Positions 51,835 through 62,494 are shown, numbered from the stretch's first letter. The stretch is DNA of 64,000 bases from Xylanibacter rarus (GCF_001275135.1 NZ_LFQU01000001.1:62001-126000); one strand, 5' to 3'. Numbers and translations: made by a program. The notes: generated from the sequence alone by a model not told the origin.

Positions 51835-51971
51835 CGTCTTTTTCTTCACAAATAGACACATAATCTATGATTTAACGTTATAGATTCGGTCATATTAGAT
51901 TGAAAAATTATTAGAATTAAAGCCAGTGGTGAAAAATTCAACCACTGGCTTTTTCTGTCAAGACTTCGATA

Positions 51972-54900
51972 TTAAAGTTTTACACCTTTGGATTCCGATA
52001 AACCGAGTCTCCCTATAATTAAATGACTGCGTACAAAGTCCACGTGCGGGCTTTCCGGCTGTTGTTCCGTCTGTTTTTTCTCGTTGCCTTGCCGGTTCTC
52101 TTCCGTGTTTTCCTGAGCCGGAGCCAGCTCAAGCTGTATCTTGCGGTCCAGTGCGGCGAGTTCGGACTTCAGCTGTTTCAGCTCGTCCTCCTTCTTCCAC
52201 ACCTTGCCCGCTATCTCCTGCAACTGCGGAATCTCCTTTTCCAGCACTTCGTTCTTAGACTTGTACTGGTCGATGATGGTCGGAATCCTCTCCAATGCGT
52301 TCAGAAAGTTTCGTGCGGCAGCAATCGGGTCTGCCATCGCCAGATGCCCGTTGTTGTAGGTGTACTTGTAGTTCCCCTCCACCACGAAGCGGTTGTCGGT
52401 GAACTCCAGACCTTCTTTGAGTGTCCTCTCGCTGACCACCTTTATCGGAAAGCCGTAAAGTTCCCCGACAGCCTTGTACAGTCCACCAGTCGTGGCGTTC
52501 TTGGCGATTTCCTGCAAACGCTTACCGATGACCTTCTCATCCGTTGAATCCACGCCGTCCACCTTAACAAGATTAAGGCGGCTGCTTTCCTTATCAGTCT
52601 GCACAACGGAAAGAAAACGGTTCCAGTCTTCCGTCATGGCTTCGATGAAAGCCGTGTTGTTGCGCAGTTCTCCCGTCTTGGATTCCAGCTTGAACTCCGA
52701 ATCGCGCTTGCCCTTGTTGAACGATTTGCGTTCCCCTTCGAGCGAGGCGATACGCTTCTCTAATTTCGCCTTATCCAAAAGGTCGGTATTGCCGGAGAGC
52801 AACGCCATATACTCCGAGAAGTTCATACCCGATTTTTCGTCCATTGCTCCCTCGTCGATGGTACGTGCGCCCATCGCTCCGCTTTTGAGCTGCGATATGA
52901 ACGTCTGCTTGCAGTGCAGCAGATTGAACTTGTAGCTGTCCAGCGACTTTTCCACCGCGTAGATGATGACATCCACGTTGTTCTCGGCAAAATGCTTGGC
53001 AATCTCGTTCCCGGCTCTAACACCCCGTCCGTCACGCTGTTGCAGGTCGGACGGTCGCCACGGTGTATCAAGGTGATGGATGGCGACACATCTTTTCTGC
53101 GCATTCACGCCCGTTCCGAGCATACTTGTGGAGCCGAACAGCACGCGTACCGTCCCGGCGTTCATGGCATCTATCACCGCCTTACGAGCCTTATCCGTCT
53201 TACACTCCTGAATGAAGCGCACCTCACTTGCCGGTATGCCGTAATCCTCCACCAACTTGCGTTTTATCTCGCTGTACACGTTCCATCCTTCCCCCGGCTG
53301 GTATGTCCCCAAGTCGGAGAATACGAACTGCGTACCCTTGTGCGCCTCGTACTTGTGGTAATACTCTGCAATCATCTTGGCACAATGGCTTGCCTTGTTG
53401 TCGGGATGGTCCTCGTAGTTCGGGTCTATCATGCGCATATCAAGAGCCATCTTTCTCGCGTAGTCGGTGGCGATGAGCATCTTCGCCTTTTCCTCCGTTT
53501 CCGACAGGGGTAACCTGCCAAGCAGAGTGGCATCGCCGGTTTTGGCAAACTGCATCAGCTTCTGTATGAAGTCCTCCTGCTCCGGTGTGGGCGGTATGTG
53601 GTGCAGTATCTCATTCTTGTTTGGTCTGTCCACACCTACATCCTCCGCCGTGCGGTAGTCGGTAATCTCGTTGTAGAAGGCGGCAAGCTCCGGCACCTTG
53701 ATGAAATAGCGAAAACGCTCCTTCTGAACGATATTGTTCGTTACGTTGAACTCAAAATCGGTCGTCTTTTTGGCGAAGATGGCAGCCCAAGCATCGAAAC
53801 AGCGGATGTCCTGCCGTTCCAGTTCGTTGGGGCGCAGGTATTTGAAGAGCAGGTACAGTTCCGTCAGACTGTTGGAAATGGTCGTGCCCGAAAGGAACGT
53901 AGCCCCCAAGTCCTTGCCCGTGCGTTCCTGTATGGTACGGATGGCAAAGAGCATATTCAGGGCCTTCTGGCTTCCTTCCGAGTTTCCCAATCCCGCCACA
54001 CGGTCATGACGGGTGTTGAAAGTCAAGTTCTTGAACTGGTGACTCTCGTCAATGAAGATGTGGTCGATGCCCATCTGCTTGAAGTCCACCACATCATCCG
54101 TGCGGGACTTGATAGCGTGTTCCACCTTCTCCAGCTTCGCCACAAGGTTGTGCTTGCGCTTCTCCAGCCCTTTCAGCATCGCCCGCGACACGTTCTTGCC
54201 CAGCTGCCGCAAGACTTCGAGGTTTTCCTCCACCGTATCAAGCTCCGCCTGCAGGATGCGCTGCTGCAACTCCGGTGACTGCGGTATCTTGCCGAACTGG
54301 TCGTGCGACATGATGACGCAATCGTAATCGTTATTTTTGATGTTGTTGAAAAAACGCACGCGGTTGGCGGTCGAGAAATCCTTTTCAGAAGCGTAGAGAA
54401 TCCTCGCATTGGGATATGCCGCCTGATAGGTGGCGGCAATCTCCGCCACATTCGCTTTCAGCCCGATAATCATCGGCTTGTGCGCCAAGTTCAGACGCTT
54501 CATCTCATGTGCCGCTATGCACATTATCAGCGTCTTGCCGGTTCCCACCTCGTGGTCGCAGATTCCGCCGCCGTTCTGTTTCAGCATCCAGACGCAATCC
54601 TTCTGCGACGGGTAAACGCTCTTGATTCCCCGGCTTGCCAGCCCTTTCAGGTTGAGGTCGGGAAAAGTCTGGTGCGAGCCGTCATACTTCGGGCGCACGA
54701 AACAGTTGAACTTGCGGTTATACATCGTCGTGAGCCGTTCCTTGAACTGCGGCGACTGTTCTTCCAACCATTCGGAGAACCCGTTACGGATTTCGTCTAT
54801 CTTCGCGTTGGCGAGCTGTATGCCCTCGCTGTCGCGTACCTTGATGTCGTTGCCGTTCTCGTCCTTGCCGATACTTTTCATCATGTCGGGGCAGGTGTTG

Positions 54901-56381
54901 TGCAGGGCGTGCTTCAACAGGTGCATACCGTCATAGTTCCGGTAATAGCCCTTTACTAAAAACTCGTCCGTGATCTTCATGGTGCGGTTGCCGCACGCCA
55001 CGGAAAACTCGTCCATGCTTGCGGAGTAGGCTATTTTCACGTTCGTGTCGAAAAGGAGGCTCATGTAGGCGGCATACACACCCGTGGGAATCCAGCGTTC
55101 CCCGAAATTGAAGTCGAGGTCTTCAAAGGAGATGCGCTGCGGTTCGGCCTCCTTCAATGCCTCCCACGCCTGTTTCACCTCCGGGATCCGCTCACTTTCG
55201 GGATTGTCCTTCATCCAGCCCTCTATGCGTTCCGCCTTCTCTATCACGTTCCCCGCGATGAAGCGGTCTTTGATTTCGTAACCGGTTACGAGCGGGTTGT
55301 AGAAGATGCGCCCCTTGAGGGCACCAAGCAGTTCCTCTTCCGTGGTGTCGGTTATCTCCCGCATATAGCCGAGATTGACCGTGCCAAACTTGTTGAGCGA
55401 TGCGGACAAGGCTTCTTCGGGAGAGCCTGCATTGACACGGCTCTCTACCGAGAAGGAAACGGGACGGTCGAAGATGTCCGCCTTGACAAACTTGCCGTCC
55501 TCCGCACGTTCCAGCGAAAGGATGTCGCGCCCTCCGGCATCCATCATCACCAGTTTCACGTTCTGTCTGGCGTTGAGGTTACCGTAACGCATGACAAACT
55601 CATCGTAGTAGGTGTTGAGATACCCGCGCTGCGGTTTGTGTTCCGTATGGTTCTCCGTCTCGTGGCTATACAGACGTTCGTAAGCGTCACGGAGCGATAT
55701 ATACAGCATCGCTTTCTCTTTTTGATAGCCACGAAGGTCGAGCGGTTGGAAGGTCGCACCGTAAGGCGTGAGGTCTTTCAAGTAACCGAGATTGCGTGAA
55801 GCATCCAGCACCATCGAGCCGTCACGGTGGTGTGGCTCCAGCAGGCCGTTGAACGGACGGGGAGAATGGTCCATGACTTCCTCCTTCGGCTTTTCCGTTT
55901 CAAGTTCCGGGAACAGGGAAGTGGCAACCGTTTCGGAAGTAGGCACAACTTCTGCCAGTGTTTCAGGTTGCTTTATTTCTTCCGTTTGTTCCGGCTTTTT
56001 ATCCATATTGTCCGAAGAAGGCGCAAAAGCAGGGTTCAACGTGTCTTTGATACCCATCTTTTTCAGTTGTTCCTGCCTGTGCCGTTCTGCCTCAAGCCGT
56101 AGGGTCTTGCGCCGTTCCGCTGTCAGGCTCATCATTGTCTCATAGAAGCCGTTGATGGGAGGATTGGTTTCCCAATCCAGAGTGGCGTAAATGTCGTCCG
56201 GGTCGTTTGGCTTTTCGGCATTTTCCGGCTTTTCTTCCTTATTACCGTTTACCGGCTTGGCGGCTTCAACGGGTGGAGTAACTTTGACCTGCGGTTTAGG
56301 CGTGGACGGCATAGGCTTCGGCTTGCTTTCCTTTTTCGCTGCCTTTTTCTTTTTAACGGTTCCTCTATGGGCATACCCCAA
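51972..56381 (-). CDS. SNF2-type helicase part of the methylase-helicase protein
   Basis: A 1469-codon frame. Helicase motifs: [18 protein letters not shown] (Walker A near 612), [12 protein letters not shown] (DESH box near 778) and [18 protein letters not shown] followed by [13 protein letters not shown] (motif VI near 1115), with a coiled C-terminal tail. In related elements this is one protein of about 1900 residues with the methylase at its N-terminus (56249-57751). The first codons here are a frame artefact; shared sequence starts at [15 protein letters not shown]. Role in transfer unknown; likely DNA processing or anti-restriction. Confidence 0.75.
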   Translation of the reverse strand: MGYAHRGTVKKKKAAKKESKPKPMPSTPKPQVKVTPPVEAAKPVNGNKEEKPENAEKPNDPDDIYATLDWETNPPINGFYETMMSLTAERRKTLRLEAERHRQEQLKKMGIKDTLNPAFAPSSDNMDKKPEQTEEIKQPETLAEVVPTSETVATSLFPELETEKPKEEVMDHSPRPFNGLLEPHHRDGSMVLDASRNLGYLKDLTPYGATFQPLDLRGYQKEKAMLYISLRDAYERLYSHETENHTEHKPQRGYLNTYYDEFVMRYGNLNARQNVKLVMMDAGGRDILSLERAEDGKFVKADIFDRPVSFSVESRVNAGSPEEALSASLNKFGTVNLGYMREITDTTEEELLGALKGRIFYNPLVTGYEIKDRFIAGNVIEKAERIEGWMKDNPESERIPEVKQAWEALKEAEPQRISFEDLDFNFGERWIPTGVYAAYMSLLFDTNVKIAYSASMDEFSVACGNRTMKITDEFLVKGYYRNYDGMHLLKHALHNTCPDMMKSIGKDENGNDIKVRDSEGIQLANAKIDEIRNGFSEWLEEQSPQFKERLTTMYNRKFNCFVRPKYDGSHQTFPDLNLKGLASRGIKSVYPSQKDCVWMLKQNGGGICDHEVGTGKTLIMCIAAHEMKRLNLAHKPMIIGLKANVAEIAATYQAAYPNARILYASEKDFSTANRVRFFNNIKNNDYDCVIMSHDQFGKIPQSPELQQRILQAELDTVEENLEVLRQLGKNVSRAMLKGLEKRKHNLVAKLEKVEHAIKSRTDDVVDFKQMGIDHIFIDESHQFKNLTFNTRHDRVAGLGNSEGSQKALNMLFAIRTIQERTGKDLGATFLSGTTISNSLTELYLLFKYLRPNELERQDIRCFDAWAAIFAKKTTDFEFNVTNNIVQKERFRYFIKVPELAAFYNEITDYRTAEDVGVDRPNKNEILHHIPPTPEQEDFIQKLMQFAKTGDATLLGRLPLSETEEKAKMLIATDYARKMALDMRMIDPNYEDHPDNKASHCAKMIAEYYHKYEAHKGTQFVFSDLGTYQPGEGWNVYSEIKRKLVEDYGIPASEVRFIQECKTDKARKAVIDAMNAGTVRVLFGSTSMLGTGVNAQKRCVAIHHLDTPWRPSDLQQRDGRGVRAGNEIAKHFAENNVDVIIYAVEKSLDSYKFNLLHCKQTFISQLKSGAMGARTIDEGAMDEKSGMNFSEYMALLSGNTDLLDKAKLEKRIASLEGERKSFNKGKRDSEFKLESKTGELRNNTAFIEAMTEDWNRFLSVVQTDKESSRLNLVKVDGVDSTDEKVIGKRLQEIAKNATTGGLYKAVGELYGFPIKVVSERTLKEGLEFTDNRFVVEGNYKYTYNNGHLAMADPIAAARNFLNALERIPTIIDQYKSKNEVLEKEIPQLQEIAGKVWKKEDELKQLKSELAALDRKIQLELAPAQENTEENRQGNEKKQTEQQPESPHVDFVRSHLIIGRLGLSESKGVKL

Positions 56382-57751
56382 AGGTCGAGCAGGGTAAGCT
56401 GCACGGCTGACGAATGATTGGGTTGGCGCGGCTCAATCTCCGGCTTTTCCTCTATGGGCTGTGCCTGCGGCTTCTCCACTCCCTTGACAGGCTCAATTAC
56501 AGAAACGGGGGCTATTACAGAAGGTGATACCTTTTCTGTTTTCGGAGCAGGTTGCACTTCCGCAGCCGTGCTTTCCTCCTTTGTCGGATGCAGGCTGTGT
56601 TTCTCATACAGTTTCCTGTCAAGTTGTTGCAGTTCTATTTTCAGATGCTCCCGCAAGTCTTCCGCCAGTTGTGCGATGTCCCCACGGTGCAGGAGTTTAT
56701 AGGCTGGTTTCCCGTATGGGTCGGTACTTCTGATTAAATCCGTGTGTGAAAGCGAGCCGATGCTCCATACATACCCATTTACGGAAGTGCCGATAGGGGT
56801 CTGTTCGGTCTGCACGAAGAGTTTTTCGTTGTAATACAGTTCACCATTCTTTCCGCTGTTCTTTTGCAGGATAATCAGGTCGCTGCCCACCTCCGTTCCC
56901 GCGTTATCCGTAAAGAGGTTGTTCGGCAGGCGGGCTACGCCCACCAGATTGGCATGGTTCATCATATACTCGCGTATGGGCGCGTTGGTCGGGGCATCCA
57001 GTACCCCCTGCGAGGTGATGAACGCCACGATTCCGCCTTCACGCACCGCGTCAAGGCTTTTCAGGAAAAAGTAATTGTGTATCGTCCGTGCCGCCGAGTG
57101 CCTTGCAGGATCCTTGCTGCCCGAAAATTCCGGGTCGAACACCGCCACATCGCCAAACGGTATATTGGAGACAGCCAAATCAAAATGGTTCATGAACGGC
57201 TTTTCTATCTTCTCGAAGCCCTGTACCCTTACTTTCTGTCCGGGATGCAGGTGCTTCAGTATCTTGCCCGTCATCAGGTCTTTCTCAAAAGCCATGATGT
57301 CCGCGTCCGGTCTGTTCTCCAGCACGGCGTCCACGAATGCACCGACACCTGCCGACGGCTCCAGCACCCGGTCGGGACGGATGCCGTGTTCATGCAGCAC
57401 GTCCGCGATGGTCCCGGTTATCTCCGGCGGGGTATAGAAGGCGGTCAGCACGGACTGCTTCATGGCATCCATATACCGTTTGTACTCCGTCTCGTCTTTT
57501 GTGTTCTCCCGCAGCAACCTGTGCAGTTCCACGGTAGGGGCAAACAGTTCGAGGTCGGACTTCGCCCAGTGGACGGCATCCGTCAGTTCCCTTGCAGGGT
57601 TGAGTATGCTCTTCAGTCCCCCGAACCCGCAATAACGCTCTAACAAGAGCCGTTCGCGTGCGGTGGGTGTGCGCTGTTCCCTGTCAAGGAGGAATGCCGT
57701 CCGTATCGCCTCGATGTTGTCCCTCAACCTCTGTTTGCGGTTAAACGCCAT
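56249..57751 (-). CDS. N6-adenine methylase-like N-terminal part, split from the helicase
   Basis: A 500-codon frame with methylase motif [16 protein letters not shown] near residue 132 and the catalytic-type loop [17 protein letters not shown] near 195 (NIPF instead of NPPF). A proline-rich linker ends with [14 protein letters not shown], after which the frame turns to nonsense ([10 protein letters not shown]). One extra base at the A-run complementary to 56350-56354 would join it to the helicase. Starts ten bases inside the DUF1896 gene end. Confidence 0.75.
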   Translation of the reverse strand: MAFNRKQRLRDNIEAIRTAFLLDREQRTPTARERLLLERYCGFGGLKSILNPARELTDAVHWAKSDLELFAPTVELHRLLRENTKDETEYKRYMDAMKQSVLTAFYTPPEITGTIADVLHEHGIRPDRVLEPSAGVGAFVDAVLENRPDADIMAFEKDLMTGKILKHLHPGQKVRVQGFEKIEKPFMNHFDLAVSNIPFGDVAVFDPEFSGSKDPARHSAARTIHNYFFLKSLDAVREGGIVAFITSQGVLDAPTNAPIREYMMNHANLVGVARLPNNLFTDNAGTEVGSDLIILQKNSGKNGELYYNEKLFVQTEQTPIGTSVNGYVWSIGSLSHTDLIRSTDPYGKPAYKLLHRGDIAQLAEDLREHLKIELQQLDRKLYEKHSLHPTKEESTAAEVQPAPKTEKVSPSVIAPVSVIEPVKGVEKPQAQPIEEKPEIEPRQPNHSSAVQLTLLDLWGMPIEEPLKRKRQRKRKASRSLCRPRLNRRSKLLHPLKPPSR

Positions 57752-58193
57752 ACTCTTCGATATAGAGGATGACGGCTCCCGTCAGCTCCGTGTAGAGCAG
57801 GTCATATTCGGGCGACAGGGCGAAATTGTCGTCCGAGAGGTCATAGATGGAGAATACGTTTCCGACAAGCGGCAGCAGCTTCTGGGTAAAGGCTTCACAT
57901 TTTTCTTCCGGCACTTCACCCGCAAATTCGTTCTCCACGACTTCGCGCAGGATGGCGTGCCTGGAGTAGCGAAGGCCCTCCGTCAGCACCTTCATCGCCA
58001 GTTCCTGCGCCCCGTCGACAGGATAGCCTTCGAGCCTTGCCCGTTCATACGCTTCGGCGGCACGGTCGGTTCTTTCTCGGATGAAGGCTTCATCGGCTGC
58101 CTGTTCAAACTTGTTCGTGGTGAGGTAGTCCAGCAGGTACAGACCGTAATAGGAAAAGTCGGTCCGACCCTCGTTTTTCTTCTTGTTGTTCAT
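57741..58193 (-). CDS. DUF1896 protein
   Basis: About 150 residues from the ATG at 58193 (MNNKKKNEGRTDFSYYGLYL). The blocks LDYLTTNKFEQAADEAFIRE and RLEGYPVDGAQELAMKVLTE are typical of DUF1896, a family of Bacteroides conjugative elements. Function unknown. A copy of the repeated leader motif ends at its start codon (58194-58211). Its end overlaps the methylase start by eleven bases. Confidence 0.75.
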   Translation of the reverse strand: MNNKKKNEGRTDFSYYGLYLLDYLTTNKFEQAADEAFIRERTDRAAEAYERARLEGYPVDGAQELAMKVLTEGLRYSRHAILREVVENEFAGEVPEEKCEAFTQKLLPLVGNVFSIYDLSDDNFALSPEYDLLYTELTGAVILYIEEYGV

Positions 58194-58211
58194 TTCTTTG
58201 GAATTTAGTGG
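58194..58211 (-). promoter_or_regulatory. Repeated leader motif before DUF1896
   Basis: CCACTAAATTCCAAAGAA in the sense of the gene, directly abutting its ATG. It forms an inverted pair with the opposite-strand copy at 58284-58300. Confidence 0.55.
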
Positions 58212-58248
58212 ATTGATAATGATGATAGGGATAATCGTTGGAAAACGA

Positions 58249-58282
58249 GAAGAAAAAGGCACCCGGTATCCCTCCGAGTGCC
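58249..58282 (-). terminator. Terminator after topoisomerase gene
   Basis: Leftward stem GGCACTCGG / CCGGGTGCC with one mismatch, loop AGGGATA, followed by TTTTTCTTCTC. It separates topB from the DUF1896-methylase-helicase unit. Confidence 0.65.
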
Positions 58283-58283
58283 A

Positions 58284-58300
58284 CCACTAAATCCAAAGTA
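58284..58300 (+). promoter_or_regulatory. Leader motif copy in reverse orientation
   Basis: CCACTAAATCCAAAGTA on the forward strand, followed by ATG, but only a 47-codon frame antisense to the topB end follows. Opposite in orientation to the copy at 58194-58211. Confidence 0.45.
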
Positions 58301-58361
58301 TGAGTGTAATCCGGTATCGAAGAACAATTCATTACTCTGAACCAGTGGCAAAGTTAAACAT

Positions 58362-60473
58362 TTATTTTCTTCTTTTCGCAGAGGTCGCTTTACTTTTCCT
58401 TTCTGGGAACACGAAAACCGTGTTATAGTCCCCGTCAAAGGCGACTACGGCATCAAAACTCTTGCCCTGCTTGCTCTTGAATCCTTTGAGCAGTTTCGTG
58501 TGTCCGTCGGTGAGCAGGTTTTTGATTTCATCATCAGAGAGGGTGCGGTTTGCTTTCAGGCGGAACACGGGCAGACCGCACTCCGCGTTGTCGCAGCGGA
58601 CGACCTTGCCGTAAAACTGCATCGTCCCCGCTCCGCACTTGGGACACTTGCAGCCGGAATCCCTGCGGGCGAACAGCTTGTCGCACGACAGCAGTTCGGA
58701 GGTAATTTCCCGTGTATATGCCTCAATCTTCCTGCGGAAGTCATCGGCGGGCAGTTCCCCACGCTCGATGCGTGCCAATTCCTTTTCCCATTCGCCCGTC
58801 ATGGCGACATCGGCAATACGCATCGCCTTCACGACCGAGTAGAGGGCAAGCCCTTTTTCGGTGGGGACAAGCGACTTCTTGCAGCGTTCCATATAGCCGC
58901 GCTTGAAAAGCGTTTCGATGATGGACGCACGGGTGGCGGGCGTGCCGATGCCGCAATCCTTCATAGCCTGCCGCAATGCGTCGTCCTCTATCTCCTTGCC
59001 AGCCGTTTCCATCGCGGACAGCAGAGTGGCTTCGGTATGCTGCGGCTTGGGTTTGGTCTTTCCCTCCGTGATGGAGGCGGCTTTCAGTGCCAGCGTGTCG
59101 CCTTCCTGCCAACAGGGAATGGCGGCGGTTTCCTCTTGGCTGTTGTTCTCTTCTCCATTCTCCTTGCCATAGACGGCACGCCATCCGGCCTGCCTGATGA
59201 TGCTGCCTTTTGCCACGAACTCCACTCCGGCACACTCTGCCGTGACGGTGGCAGTGTCCTTGACGCATTTTTCGGAGAAAGCCTCAAGCATGCGCCCGAC
59301 TATCATGTGATAGACGGTGCTGTCCTCTTTGGAGAGGAACAGCGGCTTCTCGCCCGTGACGAGCAGGGCATGGTGGTCTGTCACCTTGCCGCCGTCCAAG
59401 CTGCGGCGTGTCGGCACGGCTTTCGGCTGCAACTTGTCCTTCCATTCGGGCAGGCTGCCGATGAAGGCAAGCAGCTTGGGGATTTCCGCGAACACGTCTT
59501 CGGGAATATAGCGGCTTCCGGTTCTCGGATAGGTGATGAGCTTCTTCTCGTAGAGCTTCTGGGCGATTTCAAGCGTCTGTTCCGCCGTGAAGCCATGCTT
59601 GGCGTTGGCTTCCTTCTGGAGCGTGGTCAGGTCGTACAGGAGCGGAGTTTCCTCTATCTTCTCCTTGCGTTCCGCTTTCGTGACGGTGGCTGTGCCTGTT
59701 TCCTTTACCTTATTATATAAGACTGTGGCAGGCTCCATCTCCTTCCATTTCCCGGTGGAAGAGAATTTCACGGTATCACCATCGCCTCCGTCAGCGGCAA
59801 TATGGAGTTGCCAGAAAGGTTCCACCGTGAAGCGGCGGTTTTCCCAGTAGCGTGCGCACACCATCGCCAGCGTGGGTGTCTGTACCCGTCCGACGGAATA
59901 CGTGCCGTGTCCGGCGGCGATGGAGAGAGCCTGCGTGCCGTTGATGCCCACGAGCCAGTCGGATTCGCTCCGCGCTTTGGCGGCGAGGTAGAGGTTGTCA
60001 TACTTGCTCCCCGCTTCGAGGTTGCGCAGTCCATCGCGGATGGCCTTGTCGGTAAGCGAGCTTATCCAGAGGCGCACGAAAGGGGTGGCGCATCCTATGT
60101 AATGGTAGAGGTATCGGAAGATAAGTTCGCCCTCGCGACCGGCATCGGTCGCCACGATGATCTGTTCGCTGCCGTTGAACAGGCGGCTGATGATTTTTAT
60201 CTGCGACACCACGCCGCTGTCGGGTTTGTAACTCTTCTCTGTCTTTTCCTGACGGGGAATGAGCGTGAAGGTTTCGGGAATGACGGGCAGGTTGTCACGG
60301 ACGAAGCCGCGTATGCCGTAACCGTCGGGCATGGCAAGCTGGACAAGGTGTCCGAATGCCCATGTCACGGCATAGCCGCCTCCCTCGAAATACCCTTCCT
60401 CTCTTTTTGTCGCGCCCACGATGCGGGCAATTTCACGTGCCACGGATGGCTTTTCTGCAATGATTGTCTTCAT
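58362..60473 (-). CDS. topB: DNA topoisomerase III (exc-like)
   Basis: About 703 residues from the ATG at 60473 (MKTIIAEKPSVAREIARIVG). Toprim motifs IVATDAGREGELIFRY near residue 108, the active-site Tyr in ITYPRTGSRYIPEDV near 314, and a C-terminal zinc region (CKCPKCGAGTMQFYG and CDNAECG). It is a type IA topoisomerase. In CTnDOT the corresponding gene, exc, is the last of the xis2c-xis2d-orf3-exc excision operon. It is preceded by the repeated leader motif (60498-60514). Confidence 0.9.
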   Translation of the reverse strand: MKTIIAEKPSVAREIARIVGATKREEGYFEGGGYAVTWAFGHLVQLAMPDGYGIRGFVRDNLPVIPETFTLIPRQEKTEKSYKPDSGVVSQIKIISRLFNGSEQIIVATDAGREGELIFRYLYHYIGCATPFVRLWISSLTDKAIRDGLRNLEAGSKYDNLYLAAKARSESDWLVGINGTQALSIAAGHGTYSVGRVQTPTLAMVCARYWENRRFTVEPFWQLHIAADGGDGDTVKFSSTGKWKEMEPATVLYNKVKETGTATVTKAERKEKIEETPLLYDLTTLQKEANAKHGFTAEQTLEIAQKLYEKKLITYPRTGSRYIPEDVFAEIPKLLAFIGSLPEWKDKLQPKAVPTRRSLDGGKVTDHHALLVTGEKPLFLSKEDSTVYHMIVGRMLEAFSEKCVKDTATVTAECAGVEFVAKGSIIRQAGWRAVYGKENGEENNSQEETAAIPCWQEGDTLALKAASITEGKTKPKPQHTEATLLSAMETAGKEIEDDALRQAMKDCGIGTPATRASIIETLFKRGYMERCKKSLVPTEKGLALYSVVKAMRIADVAMTGEWEKELARIERGELPADDFRRKIEAYTREITSELLSCDKLFARRDSGCKCPKCGAGTMQFYGKVVRCDNAECGLPVFRLKANRTLSDDEIKNLLTDGHTKLLKGFKSKQGKSFDAVVAFDGDYNTVFVFPERKSKATSAKRRK

Positions 60474-60497
60474 GCTAATTACTTTTTTATGAATTAT

Positions 60498-60514
60498 TAC
60501 TTTGGATTTAGTGG
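60498..60514 (-). promoter_or_regulatory. Repeated leader motif before topB
   Basis: CCACTAAATCCAAAGTA in the sense of topB, about 24 bases before its ATG. Confidence 0.55.
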
Positions 60515-60527
60515 CGGACACGGGATG

Positions 60528-62120
60528 TTACATCTTCATGCCCTTATTGTTTCTCTTCTGAGGCTTCTCCTGCTGCTTTTGCTGTTTGTCGTCTTTCGGA
60601 GCGGTCTGTCCCTTCTGCAACGGCTCTTTCAGGTTCTTGGTCGCCTCGTTGGTCTTGCCCTCGCTGTTCACCGCCACCTGTGTGCGGCTTTCGTTGGAGG
60701 GGGCTACCTTCTGTGCGTTGTCAGGATTGGTGTCGTAGCGATAAGGACGACCCTTCTCCGGGTTGAACTTGATATACATCGTGGCATGGAAACCCTGTTT
60801 GTCTGTCACGTTCTCCAGCTTTATCGCCTTACCCGCTGCGTAATCGGCTTTCTGCTGGTCGGTGAAGTTCACGCCGCTCCATTTGCTGATGGGGCGGATG
60901 CTGCCGTCTGCGTTCGTCCACGTGTTGCGGCGTTGCTCTTTCTGTGGAGCTGCGGAATTTTCCATGCCCTGAGCCTGTCCTTGTGTGGGATTGTTCTTGG
61001 CTTCCTGCGTCTGGGCAGTACGGGGCGACCTGCCGGTTCCCGGTACGAACTCCACGCCTCGCTGCTCTACATTCACTTGAAGAGTGGTGACGAATTTCCT
61101 GCCGTCGTTGCGCTCAATAAGTTTGTCGCGCACGGGCAGCCCGGCACGCAGCATATCCTGTTCCTGCTTGGTGATTTCCGTCTTGCCGATGCGCTCCGGT
61201 ATGCGCACCTTGTTTGCAGGAATGTCCGTGATTTCATTCGTCTTGCGGTCTATGCTGATGAACGAGGGGATGATTTCACCCGTTTCCTTGTCCACGATGT
61301 CCACGACCCTGCCGAGATTGCCCGTTTCACGCAGGTTCTTACGGTCTTCGTCGGAGAACTTGTGTTCCTTGTACTCGTCGAGTTTCTGCTCCTTGCGGAT
61401 GAAGTGCGGCACGAGGCTGACATTGCCTTCACCGTCCTTCTTGAAGGAAAGGCGGGCATCCAGTTCAAAAGCCTCGCCGCCGAACTTGGGCGACACTTTC
61501 ACCAAATCGGACTTGCCGTAGTTGAGCATCTTGTTCAGATCACCGGACTTTTCAAGGTCGTCACGTTTCACACCCCATTTCTCTTCCAGCTCCTGCCAGT
61601 TGATTTTGCTCTCGTCAATGGGTTGGTAGCCACGTCTTCCCTGCGCCTGTTGTTGCGGGCTTTCCTGATTCTGTTCCTGCTTCTTTTCCATTTCTTCCTG
61701 TTTTTGGGTTTCTTTGGGTTGTCCTTCCTGTTTTTGTTCCGGCATCCCGGCGGTCTGTTCTTCCTTTACCTGCTTTTCGTAGCCGGAAGTGTCCACCTTG
61801 TGGGGCGCAAGCAGTTCCTTGTTGGCTTCGGGGTCTTTCAGCAGATCTTTCATCACCTCCATCAGTTTGTCGGCTTGGTCTGCCGCGAAACGGTAGAAAC
61901 CGAAGCGGCTGGGTTCCTTGCACTGCCGGAAGAAGTTTTTGAAGAAGTTGTCCAGCACGTCGCCGTGGCGGTCGAATTGCAGGAAACTCTGTGCGTTCTC
62001 CGCCTTTGCGGGGGTACGCTTGGGTGAGCCGTCGGCATTAAGCCCGGCTACCACACTGATCTCGCCCGTCTTCTCGTCGCGGACTATCAGCACGTCTTTT
62101 TCTGTTGTTTTCTTTGCCAT
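60528..62120 (-). CDS. DUF4099/DUF3945 protein (orf3-like)
   Basis: A 530-residue soluble protein. Residues 1-110 (MAKKTTEKDVLIVRDEKTGE, DVLDNFFKNFFRQCKEPSRF) lead to a Gln-rich linker at 115-165. INWQELEEKWGVKRDDLEKS opens the DUF4099 part, and GKTEITKQEQDMLRAGLPVR with later KWSGVNFTDQQKADYAAGKA belongs to DUF3945-type repeats. It corresponds to orf3 between xis2d and exc in CTnDOT. Role unclear. Confidence 0.8.
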   Translation of the reverse strand: MAKKTTEKDVLIVRDEKTGEISVVAGLNADGSPKRTPAKAENAQSFLQFDRHGDVLDNFFKNFFRQCKEPSRFGFYRFAADQADKLMEVMKDLLKDPEANKELLAPHKVDTSGYEKQVKEEQTAGMPEQKQEGQPKETQKQEEMEKKQEQNQESPQQQAQGRRGYQPIDESKINWQELEEKWGVKRDDLEKSGDLNKMLNYGKSDLVKVSPKFGGEAFELDARLSFKKDGEGNVSLVPHFIRKEQKLDEYKEHKFSDEDRKNLRETGNLGRVVDIVDKETGEIIPSFISIDRKTNEITDIPANKVRIPERIGKTEITKQEQDMLRAGLPVRDKLIERNDGRKFVTTLQVNVEQRGVEFVPGTGRSPRTAQTQEAKNNPTQGQAQGMENSAAPQKEQRRNTWTNADGSIRPISKWSGVNFTDQQKADYAAGKAIKLENVTDKQGFHATMYIKFNPEKGRPYRYDTNPDNAQKVAPSNESRTQVAVNSEGKTNEATKNLKEPLQKGQTAPKDDKQQKQQEKPQKRNNKGMKM

Positions 62121-62140
62121 TTGAAAAATGTTTTAATGGG

Positions 62141-62491
62141 TTATTTATTAAAGAAATTATGGATACGCGCCTTGTAGAAGGCTATATCTTCCTTGCGGAA
62201 ATCCTTTACGTGTTCGGAGAGGAATGTCAGTACGTCCTCCTCGCTGTAATAGGTCTTTTTGCCGAGCGTCTTGTACGGCAATGCACCGATGCTGCGGTAG
62301 CGCTGCAGGGTACGCTTGCTTATCTGGAGCAGCATGCAGAGGTCTTGGTTGTCGAACATCCTGATACTTTCCATCGGGTTCGGGGCTTTGCCGGACGGTC
62401 GCAGGGAGAGCAGCAGCTCGTCCTGACGGTCGAGCCGTTCCATCAGCTTCTGCATCCAGTCCTCAAAATTGTTTCGTGTAAGCAGTTCCAT
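62141..62491 (-). CDS. Helix-turn-helix excisionase-like protein (xis2d-like)
   Basis: A 116-residue protein with a winged helix-turn-helix of the HTH_17/MerR type: MFDNQDLCMLLQISKRTLQR then YRSIGALPYKTLGKKTYYSE. Size, domain and position between an orf3-like gene and another HTH gene correspond to xis2d of CTnDOT, a recombination directionality factor. Three bases separate it from the upstream partner. Confidence 0.75.
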   Translation of the reverse strand: MELLTRNNFEDWMQKLMERLDRQDELLLSLRPSGKAPNPMESIRMFDNQDLCMLLQISKRTLQRYRSIGALPYKTLGKKTYYSEEDVLTFLSEHVKDFRKEDIAFYKARIHNFFNK

Positions 62492-62494
62492 ATC

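Noticed and set aside
41608-51960. tetQ or erm antibiotic resistance genes, as in CTnDOT and CTnERL
   Set aside because: No ribosomal protection protein or methyltransferase frame of suitable length or motif occurs upstream of rteA; the space is filled by fimbrial and DUF2589 genes.
56340-56360. Programmed -1 frameshift joining methylase and helicase
   Set aside because: The A-runs are not in the phase required for an X-XXY-YYZ slippery heptamer, so a simple one-base loss or sequencing error is more likely.
58296-58440. Small rightward frame directly after the reversed leader motif
   Set aside because: It is antisense to the end of topB and has no similarity to any family; the motif's orientation is interesting but the frame looks accidental.
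59802-62027. Rightward 741-codon open frame antisense to topB and the DUF4099/DUF3945 gene
   Set aside because: It mirrors the codon structure of two well-supported leftward genes, has leucine/valine/histidine-rich nonsense composition and no recognisable domain.
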